Positions 45,511-51,689 of a stretch of DNA of 51,689 bases are shown piece by piece. Positions within the stretch are counted from its first letter, which is position 1. Each line of letters begins with the position of its first letter. Origin of the DNA: Minwuia sp. (lineage in GTDB: Bacteria > Pseudomonadota > Alphaproteobacteria > Minwuiales > Minwuiaceae); contig JARGNO010000024.1 in NCBI GenBank assembly GCA_029213165.1, positions 804 to 52,492 of the forward strand, written 5' to 3'. The notes under the pieces were generated by a model. The model saw only the letters and a list, made by a program, of their open reading frames with translations. It had not been told where the DNA came from and searched no databases. The position numbers and the translations under genes were made by a program.

Positions 45511-46109
45511 TGCTGCTGTGCCTCCTGTGACTGCATCGCGGCCAGTTCACCCTTCAGCCGGTCCATCTCGTCGGCGGCAAGCTGGACGAAGGATTCCTCG
45601 CTCCAGCGCCGGTAGTTGCCGAGCGCATAGGCCAGCGCGTTCTCGTAATACATGAATGCATTGATGCGGTTGGCGAGGTAGTTGTTGCGGGTCGCCTTCA
45701 CCGTGGCGGGCACGCCGACGACGATGGAATTGGGGGGCACCACCTGGTTTTCCCGCACGAAGGCGTTCTGTCCGATGATGCAGTTGTCGCCCACGACCGC
45801 CCCGTCCATCACGGTCGCATTGATGCCGACCAGCACATTGTCGCCCAGCTGGCAGCCATGGATGATCGCATGGTGCGTGATCGAACAGTCCTGCCCGATG
45901 ATGGAGCTAGTGTGAGCCCCCACGTGGACCATGCAGAAGTCCTGGATGTTCGTGCGCTTCCCGATCACGATGTCACGCACTTCCGCCCGCATCGCGACAT
46001 AGGCCCAGACCGACGCCTGTTCCCCGATCGTGACCTTGCCGAAGATACGCGCCGAATCGTCGATATAGGCCGGATTGTTGAGTGTGACGTCAGGACCGAA
46101 GATCGGCAT
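45507..46109 (-). CDS. Gamma-carbonic anhydrase family protein
   Basis: The product has 200 residues: a left-handed beta helix of hexapeptide repeats followed by a C-terminal helix. The zinc histidines align at H62 (MVHVGAH), H79 and H84 (THHAIIHGC). Many such proteins have weak or unknown activity and some are acyltransferase-like. The C-terminus (YYENALAYALGNYRRWSEE) is specific to the long alphaproteobacterial branch. It leads the operon with dgcN and dgcA, which is unusual context for a carbonic anhydrase and may mean a different substrate. Confidence 0.88.
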   Translation of the reverse strand: MPIFGPDVTLNNPAYIDDSARIFGKVTIGEQASVWAYVAMRAEVRDIVIGKRTNIQDFCMVHVGAHTSSIIGQDCSITHHAIIHGCQLGDNVLVGINATVMDGAVVGDNCIIGQNAFVRENQVVPPNSIVVGVPATVKATRNNYLANRINAFMYYENALAYALGNYRRWSEESFVQLAADEMDRLKGELAAMQSQEAQQQ

Positions 46110-46150
46110 GTCCCATTTCCCTCCCCCAGGGGCGGATCAGTCCCGCCCTG

Positions 46151-47401
46151 TCAGTGATCGAACTCTGGTCTGTAGAACTCCGGTCGCGACAGGTCGGCGT
46201 CCAGTGCCGCCCCTTCTGTCTGACGCGAAGTGCGTCGCGACAGGGTAACTGCCCTGCGCTGATAGTACAGTGCGCGCTGGCGCTCATAGTGGTCTTCGCC
46301 ATTGCGGATCGCTTCCTCCACGGGAAAGGCGATCATGCGGTCGGACAGTTCCTCGGTCGTCCCGTGGATGATGCGGCCCGGCACCTTCGTGACCAGCGCA
46401 AAGGGGTCCGCTGCCTCCGCCGCCGCGTAGCCGAAGGCATCCCGCAGATTGGTCGGCCCCAGCACCGGCAGCACGAGATAGGGACCGGCGGGAACGCCAT
46501 AGCGGTGCAATGTCTGCCCGAAGTCGGCGTTGTGCGGCTCCCACCCGAACCACATGTCGGCGACATCGAACAGCCCGCCCAGTCCCAGCGTCGTGTTCAG
46601 CGCAAAGCGCCCCACGGACAGGCTGGCCTGTGTGAACTCGCCCTGCAGGATATCGTTCACGAAGATGATCGGTTCGCTGTAGTTGTGGACGGCATTGGCG
46701 ATACTGGTCTGGACCGGGTCAGGTGCCTTGTCCAGCAGCCAGGCCGCCGGACGCAGCACCACCAGATCCACCGCCTGATTGAAGCTGTAGAACAGCAGGT
46801 TCATCGGCTGCAACGGGTCCCATGGTTCTTCCACCGGGACCAGTGCGGGCAGATCGGTCGCGCGTTCCCGCCCGGCACGCGTCGCTGACACCGCCCCGAC
46901 CGACGGCAATGGCCCATTCGGCGCAACACCCGCCGGACCACTGCGGAACCGGTCAAGCGCGGGCTGACTGTACCAGAACCCTACTGTGTCCGTGCCCTGG
47001 GTGAATCCGGGATCCGCAGGCGCTGGCGGCGTGCCGGCGGCAGCACGGATCTCCGTCGCGAAACCGGGGAAACTGCCCCCGACGGCGCGGCTGATCTGAT
47101 CCCTGGCCTCCGGCATCCTGGTGGAGAGATAACCGACGATTGCCGCTGCGCGTGACGGGTTGCCCGCCGCATTGATCACGGCGACAGATGCGACATGTTC
47201 ATTGCCGGGCCGGAGGTCACTGAATGCCGGGCTTTCAAGTGCCTCGGCATTGCGCGCCCGCGCCTCGGCAACACCACGGTCGAGGCGCTGTATCAGGTCA
47301 GGCGGCAGATCCGATTGGGCATTGGCGGTTCCGAGCAGGAGCAGCAGGCTGAGAACCAGCAACAATCCACGCCGAAGCGACTGCCCCGCGCCGGATGTCA
47401 C
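46151..47401 (-). CDS. mlaA: MlaA (VacJ)-family protein with a long N-terminal extension
   Basis: The MlaA domain covers about residues 193-395 (DPLQPMNLLFYSFNQAVD, FVNDILQGEFTQASLSVGRFALNTTLGLGGLFD, YGVPAGPYLVLPVLGPTNLRDA). MlaA removes misplaced phospholipids from the outer leaflet of the outer membrane together with porins. The protein is 416 residues; the usual size is about 250. The first 29 residues are a type I signal peptide (GTANAQ) with no lipobox cysteine, then comes a ~160-residue helical, Pro/Ala-rich extension of unknown role. GTG 47401 overlaps the stop of the Sel1 gene as GTGA. A hairpin (46127-46150) directly follows the stop. Confidence 0.88.
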   Translation of the reverse strand: MTSGAGQSLRRGLLLVLSLLLLLGTANAQSDLPPDLIQRLDRGVAEARARNAEALESPAFSDLRPGNEHVASVAVINAAGNPSRAAAIVGYLSTRMPEARDQISRAVGGSFPGFATEIRAAAGTPPAPADPGFTQGTDTVGFWYSQPALDRFRSGPAGVAPNGPLPSVGAVSATRAGRERATDLPALVPVEEPWDPLQPMNLLFYSFNQAVDLVVLRPAAWLLDKAPDPVQTSIANAVHNYSEPIIFVNDILQGEFTQASLSVGRFALNTTLGLGGLFDVADMWFGWEPHNADFGQTLHRYGVPAGPYLVLPVLGPTNLRDAFGYAAAEAADPFALVTKVPGRIIHGTTEELSDRMIAFPVEEAIRNGEDHYERQRALYYQRRAVTLSRRTSRQTEGAALDADLSRPEFYRPEFDH

Positions 47402-48243
47402 TGGGAAGCCGCCGCAGATGGACGGGCGGGCACGAAGCTGTCGGCGAACCGGACGGCGGCGACAACCTGCATGATCCCCAGCTTCTGTTTCAGGTCCTCG
47501 GCCATGGCGAGAGCATCAGGATAATCCTGGCGGGCCGCAAGCAGTGCGAATCCCAGCGCGGCAACCGGGTCCGCCGCGATCCCCTCCCCCGCGGCAAGGC
47601 GTCGGGCATAGTGATCCTGCGCACCGGGATGGCCATGCAGCGCAGCACGCCCGAACCAGTCGGCTGCGGCAACCGGATCGGCCTCGACCCCCTGCCCATC
47701 ACGATAGATCTTGCCCATGTTGTATTCGGCCCGGGGCAGACCGGTCTCCGCCGCCTGACGCAGCAGTTCCAGCGCCCGGTCCACGTCCTGCGGCACGCCA
47801 ACGCCCAGCAGGTACATCTTGCCAAGGGTATAGGTTGCCCTCGGCAGGCCCGACACTGCTGCCTGCTCCAGCCGTGCACGCGCGGCCTCCAGACGGGCCG
47901 GATCGCCGGCGGCCTGTTCAAGCTCCATCAGGGCGAGATTATGGGTGGCGACCAGCAGTCCCTGATCCGCCGCAGCGGCCCAGAGTTCGGCTGCGCGCGC
48001 CGAATCCTGTTCGACGCCTTCGCCGGAATCGTAGAGTGTTCCCAGATTGAACTGCGCGGCCGCATCGCCGTCGTCGGCCAGCTCCTGCCAGATTTGCCGC
48101 GCCCGCTCGAAATCTCCGACGCGATAGGCATCCAGCCCCTCGCCGACGGTCTCTGCCATGACGGACGGAGCCATGCCGGTCGCCAGCAGCAACCCGCACA
48201 GGACGATGCGGAAAAGCCTCCGCCAAGCCGTTCCGATATGCAT
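47398..48243 (-). CDS. Exported Sel1-repeat protein
   Basis: The product has 281 residues with an N-terminal signal peptide (hydrophobic LFRIVLCGLLLATGMAPSVMA) and about six Sel1-like (TPR-related) helical repeats, e.g. AAAQFNLGTLYDSGEGVEQD, ATYTLGKMYLLGVGVPQD and AEYNMGKIYRDGQGVEAD. Such proteins are periplasmic scaffolds for protein complexes. It is translationally coupled to the mlaA gene by a 4-base overlap, suggesting a shared envelope role. The partner is not known. Confidence 0.88.
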   Translation of the reverse strand: MHIGTAWRRLFRIVLCGLLLATGMAPSVMAETVGEGLDAYRVGDFERARQIWQELADDGDAAAQFNLGTLYDSGEGVEQDSARAAELWAAAADQGLLVATHNLALMELEQAAGDPARLEAARARLEQAAVSGLPRATYTLGKMYLLGVGVPQDVDRALELLRQAAETGLPRAEYNMGKIYRDGQGVEADPVAAADWFGRAALHGHPGAQDHYARRLAAGEGIAADPVAALGFALLAARQDYPDALAMAEDLKQKLGIMQVVAAVRFADSFVPARPSAAASQ

Positions 48244-48275
48244 CCGAACCCTCCGTCAATCGACGGGGGAAACTG

Positions 48276-50108
48276 TCACATACCGGAGGCCGGGCGCAAC
48301 TCATGAACGTTGGCTGCTTCCTTGCCGGAAACGCGGAGATGGCGCGGCGCGGTGCTGGGCTTCGCCATTCCACCAGCCATGGTGCTCTCCAGACCCCATG
48401 GCGATGTCATCAGCCACTCGGTCAGGTCGTCGGCGGGAAGCGGCCGGGCCATGTAGTAGCCCTGCGCGAAGTCACAGCCTACCTCACCCAGCGTCCGCAG
48501 GGTCTGCTCGTCCTCGACACCTTCAGCCACCACCGTCATGCCCAGGTTGTGGCCAAGTTCTATCAGCGAGGAGACAATCACCCAGTCGTCCGGTGATGTG
48601 GCCATGCCGATGACGAAGGACTTGTCGACCTTCAGTTCCTCGACCGGCAGACGCCGGATGTACGAAAGACAGGTATAGCCCGTGCCGAAATCGTCGATGG
48701 AGATGCGGATACCCAGATTGTCGAGCTGGTTCAGCGTTGCCGTGGCACGGTCAACGTCCAGAATGATCGCGCTCTCCGTGATTTCCAGCACCAGCTTGGT
48801 CGGATCCGATGACCACTTGCGCATCATGTCCTGAACCTGCGCCGGGAACCGTGCGTCCTGCAGGGTCTTGGCCGACAGGTTGACGGCGACGGTCAGGTCG
48901 ATTCCCTCCGCCCGCCAGGCCGCCTGCTGGGCCAGCGTGTGGTTCAGCACATGCATGGTCAGCTTGTCGATCAGCCCGGCATCCTCGGCCAGCGGAATGA
49001 AGTCATCAGGGAACACCATGCCACGATCCGGATGACGCCAGCGCACCAGCGCCTCGACACCATGGATCTGCTGATTGCGCATGTTGATCTTCGGCTGGAA
49101 GGTCATGAACAACTGGCGGTCGCCATCGTTCAGGGCGTGCTTGAATTCCTCGACCAGGGGGCGGCCCTTGTCCTGATCATGGTGGCGACCCGCGACATGG
49201 ACCGCGAATCTCTGGTTGTCGCGCCGTCCGTCCCGCATGGCGTTCTCCGCCCGCACCAACAGGGTCGAACCCCGGGTGCCATGGGTCGGATACAGCGCGA
49301 TGCCGATCCGGACACCGATGCTGAACGTGTGGTCATGCAGTTCGAAAGGCATGTCGAGAGCGGCGATGATCTTGGCCGCCGCGCGCTCGGCGCCTTCCTG
49401 CGAGGCGCCGGTCGGCAGGATGACGCCGAATTCGTCATCGCCGAGACGCGCCAGGGTGTCGGAGCGGCGCAGGGCGGAATTGATCCGCTCCGAGACCGCC
49501 CGCAGCAGCTGGTCGCCGATGTGATGGCCCATCTCGCCATTGATACGATTGAAGCCATTGATGTTGCACGTCAGGATCGCCAGCGGCGTCCGCTGCCGGT
49601 CGCCCAGCGAAAGTGCCTGGTCCAGACGGTCGAAGAACAGGGAACGGTTCGGCAGATCGGTCAGATGGTCGTGCAGCACATTGTGGACCCGCTGCGCCTC
49701 TGCCAGGCTCAATGCACGCTCGGTGCGGGCGGAGCGGGTGGCGTTCCAGATCGCGCGAACCACACGATCGATGCTCAGATCCCTGGCGGTGATGCAGTCG
49801 GCCACATTGGCCCGCAGCAGTTCCACCATCTCGGATGAGGAAAGCCCGTCGGCGATGACAATGATCGGCAGGCTGATGGCCTTGTCGAGCAGGCGATGGC
49901 GCAGGGTCTTAGGCGCTTCGGCATCCGTCCCCACATCCAGCAGGATGCAGTCGAACTGATCCGCTTCGGCGGCCTGAACCGCTTCCTCCAGAGAGGCAAC
50001 CCTGTGACCGACGACGGTGGTGCCGCCAACGCTCAGTCTGGGTGCTATCTCATCTAGGCGACCGTGACCTGAGGACACGGTCAGAACCTGAAAACGACCA
50101 TCGTGCAT
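48276..50108 (-). CDS. GGDEF-EAL protein with degenerate GGDEF, likely c-di-GMP phosphodiesterase
   Basis: The product has 610 residues from ATG 50108, with AGGGG 7 bases upstream. The N-terminus (1-125) is receiver-like with D58 (ILLDVG) but lacks the acidic pocket, so it may be a pseudo-receiver. The GGDEF domain (145-310) is degenerate: the motif is GDDEF (223-227) and the metal aspartate region reads CNINGF where active cyclases have DxDxF. The EAL domain (325-580) keeps VEALVRW, VNLSAK, LEITES, IDDFGTGYT, LKVDKSF, AEGVED and FAQGYY, so it should hydrolyse c-di-GMP. The open frame extends to 50273 with no clear support. Confidence 0.9.
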   Translation of the reverse strand: MHDGRFQVLTVSSGHGRLDEIAPRLSVGGTTVVGHRVASLEEAVQAAEADQFDCILLDVGTDAEAPKTLRHRLLDKAISLPIIVIADGLSSSEMVELLRANVADCITARDLSIDRVVRAIWNATRSARTERALSLAEAQRVHNVLHDHLTDLPNRSLFFDRLDQALSLGDRQRTPLAILTCNINGFNRINGEMGHHIGDQLLRAVSERINSALRRSDTLARLGDDEFGVILPTGASQEGAERAAAKIIAALDMPFELHDHTFSIGVRIGIALYPTHGTRGSTLLVRAENAMRDGRRDNQRFAVHVAGRHHDQDKGRPLVEEFKHALNDGDRQLFMTFQPKINMRNQQIHGVEALVRWRHPDRGMVFPDDFIPLAEDAGLIDKLTMHVLNHTLAQQAAWRAEGIDLTVAVNLSAKTLQDARFPAQVQDMMRKWSSDPTKLVLEITESAIILDVDRATATLNQLDNLGIRISIDDFGTGYTCLSYIRRLPVEELKVDKSFVIGMATSPDDWVIVSSLIELGHNLGMTVVAEGVEDEQTLRTLGEVGCDFAQGYYMARPLPADDLTEWLMTSPWGLESTMAGGMAKPSTAPRHLRVSGKEAANVHELRPASGM

Positions 50109-50285
50109 ACTGCTGCCCCTGGGCATGAAACCAACTGCACGGCCTTCTGCCATGTCCCTGACCCGTTGCCTGCTCAAGCAATGAAGAAGCTTGCTCGTGC
50201 AACTGATCGGTCTCCAGTTGTACCGATGACCTGTAAATAACCCCTTAATCGGGTAACTACTTCGGCGAGCCAAGTCCGGCAGGTA

Positions 50286-51281
50286 TCAGTAGGTACTGTC
50301 CCATTTCAGGTATTCGTAGCGGTCCCCGGAGGTCACGGTGACCTTCTGAAATCCCCCCTGGCGCCCCAGGGTCAGTGGCACTGCCACGCCAGGACTCCCC
50401 AGCGTCCAGACCTTCCGGTACATCTCCGCCATGGACCGGACCCGTTCACCATTCACCTCCAGCACGATATCGCCGGGCTGCAGTCCTGCCGCTTCGGCGG
50501 GGCCATCCGTGGCGACGTATGTAACGACGACATACCCCCTATGATCATTGGTAAAGATGCCGAGCCAGGGCCGTTCAGACGCCCGACCGCGGCCGGCGGT
50601 CAGCATGTCCCCCAGCACCGGCTTCAGGGAATCGATGGGCACGAACATGTTTCCCGGACGCCGCGACGGCCTGCGCCGGGCATCGGGCACGAACAGCGAG
50701 CCGACACCCAGCAGCCGCCCGTCGGGTCCGAACAGGGCCGCGCCCTGCCACGCAGGCACGGGCGGCATCGTGAACAGGGCATCCTCCAGCAGATACTCCC
50801 AATAGGCACTGAAATCCCGGATGTCGGCGACAGCAACGGGCCAGGCGGATTCCGCGCCGCCGTGGCCTGCCGCCAGTACCGGCGTTTCACGCGCCAGGGC
50901 GGACGATTCCCCCATTCGCACGGCCGGACGGCGCAGCGGCCGCGGCGCCCGCAGCAGCCCAAGCCCGGTTGCATGATCATAGGCAACCACGTCGGCCGCG
51001 ACCGCATTGCCATCGATATCGGTGACCGTCGCCGCCATCGCCTCCAGAATCAGGTAACCGATGGTCAGGACCAGCCCGGAATCGTCGAGCACAATTCCGG
51101 TGCCCTCTCGCGTCGCCCCCAGCGCCTGCGCCGTGCGACCGTCCGGGGCAATGTCGGCATTCACCCGAACAAGGCTGTCCAGCGCCAGCCGTAACGGCGT
51201 ATCGTCGGCCCTGGCCATCATGGGACCGCTGAGGACCGGCACGAGGATCAGAAGGACAAGGCAGTGAAACATTGCACGCAT
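50286..51281 (-). CDS. HtrA-like protein with PDZ domain and no catalytic triad (pseudoprotease)
   Basis: The product has 331 residues from ATG 51281 (AAGGGAGA 8 bases upstream), with a signal peptide ending near Ala-Arg-Ala. The trypsin-like fold order of HtrA is recognisable: GTGIVLDDSGLVLT, DHATGLGLLRA, WQGAALFGPDGRLLGVGS. A PDZ domain is at the C-terminus (AEAAGLQPGDIVLEVNGERV). Where HtrA has the catalytic His, Asp and Ser, this protein has LTIGYLI, ATGLGLL and WQGAAL, so all three residues are replaced. It is probably a periplasmic binding or regulatory protein. A longer frame to 51401 has no ribosome binding site. Confidence 0.78.
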   Translation of the reverse strand: MRAMFHCLVLLILVPVLSGPMMARADDTPLRLALDSLVRVNADIAPDGRTAQALGATREGTGIVLDDSGLVLTIGYLILEAMAATVTDIDGNAVAADVVAYDHATGLGLLRAPRPLRRPAVRMGESSALARETPVLAAGHGGAESAWPVAVADIRDFSAYWEYLLEDALFTMPPVPAWQGAALFGPDGRLLGVGSLFVPDARRRPSRRPGNMFVPIDSLKPVLGDMLTAGRGRASERPWLGIFTNDHRGYVVVTYVATDGPAEAAGLQPGDIVLEVNGERVRSMAEMYRKVWTLGSPGVAVPLTLGRQGGFQKVTVTSGDRYEYLKWDSTY

Positions 51282-51364
51282 GATCGGATCTCCCTTGGCG
51301 TCCAGACTACGCCCAGCCGTGCATTGCAGCCAGCCTCCCCACATCACGAGAAGGCAACCTGACC

Positions 51365-51689
51365 ATGACCCAGCCACCACCCGCCCGAATCGGGGATGCA
51401 CTCACCGACGTTGATACGCCGGCCCTGCTGGTCGATCTCGACGCGTTCGAACGCAATCTGCGGCAGATGCAGCACCTGGCCGATACGGCGGGCGTTCGCC
51501 TGCGCCCCCACGCGAAGACCCACAAGTCGGTGGACGTGGCGCTGGCCCAGATCGGTCTCGGCGCGGTGGGCCAGTGCTGTCAGAAGGTGTCGGAAGCAGA
51601 GGTGCTGGTGCATGGCGGCGTCGGCGACGTGCTGGTCAGCAACCAGATTGTCGGACCACGCAAGCTGGAGCGTCTGGCAAGGCTGGCAC
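51365..51689 (+). CDS. DSD1/D-threonine aldolase-family PLP enzyme (3' truncated by window end)
   Basis: ATG 51365 opens a frame that runs off the window. The first 108 residues are the start of an alanine-racemase-type TIM barrel: LTDVDTPALLVDLDAFERNL, then RLRPHAKTHKS in which K51 should bind PLP, then GQCCQKVSEAEVLVHGG and LVSNQIVGPRKLE. This matches metal-activated D-serine dehydratase and D-threonine aldolase, which cleave D-hydroxy-amino acids. AAGG lies upstream. It is divergent from the HtrA-like gene. A D-amino-acid role fits the nearby dgcA-dgcN pair. Confidence 0.88.
   Translation, partial: MTQPPPARIGDALTDVDTPALLVDLDAFERNLRQMQHLADTAGVRLRPHAKTHKSVDVALAQIGLGAVGQCCQKVSEAEVLVHGGVGDVLVSNQIVGPRKLERLARLA

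Overview
The window is high-GC DNA with the gene content of an alphaproteobacterium, most likely Rhodospirillales-like. Supporting signs are the short prolyl-tRNA synthetase without an editing insertion, LpxI instead of LpxH beside lpxA/lpxB, a PAS_5-type PAS protein, an alphaproteobacterial LexA box (GTTC-N7-GTTC), and the conserved minus-strand block rpsB-tsf-pyrH-frr-uppS-cdsA-dxr-rseP-bamA-skp-lpxD-fabZ-lpxA-lpxI-lpxB. I cannot name a genus.

Layout. Positions 1-4.9 kb hold the 3' part of a giant RTX (calcium-binding, type I secreted) gene on the + strand. It carries an in-frame TAA at 181, a strong terminator hairpin after it, and a small exported protein that resembles an orphan RTX C-terminal domain. 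At 5.0-6.6 kb is a class I fumarase. From 6.7 to 31.3 kb nearly everything is on the minus strand. Read in transcription order it runs proS, lolC/E, lolD, a tiny SOS-type membrane peptide gene, dnaE, then rpsB to lpxB (translation, isoprenoid and phospholipid precursors, outer-membrane assembly, lipid A), and ends in a small detoxification-like tail (gloA, PEP-mutase family, ABM domain, quinone oxidoreductase).

From 31.4 to 51.7 kb the content is mixed and more accessory: an M14/DUF2817 peptidase, a CaiB-type CoA-transferase, serine dehydratase, a ParDE toxin-antitoxin pair beside a DUF3883 nuclease-like protein, prfB with a programmed +1 frameshift, an amino-acid oxidase-like flavoprotein, a DASS-type transporter with RCK_C domains, a PAS_5 protein and an LLM flavin oxidoreductase. 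After a lower-GC membrane-protein gene come dgcA-dgcN with a gamma-carbonic anhydrase (D-glutamate handling), a long-form MlaA coupled to a Sel1-repeat protein, a GGDEF-EAL protein with a degenerate GGDEF half, an HtrA-like protein that has lost its catalytic triad, and the start of a D-threonine aldolase/D-serine dehydratase-like PLP enzyme.

The most interesting signal is at 27.7-27.9 kb: a perfect alphaproteobacterial LexA box inside a sigma70-like promoter, followed by a strong Shine-Dalgarno and a 33-codon ORF for a single-pass hydrophobic peptide. This is the architecture expected of an SOS-induced membrane division inhibitor such as Caulobacter SidA. No tRNA, rRNA, CRISPR array, insertion sequence or prophage was recognised. 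The only intergenic stretch above 300 bases (27555-27927) is the one holding this small gene.
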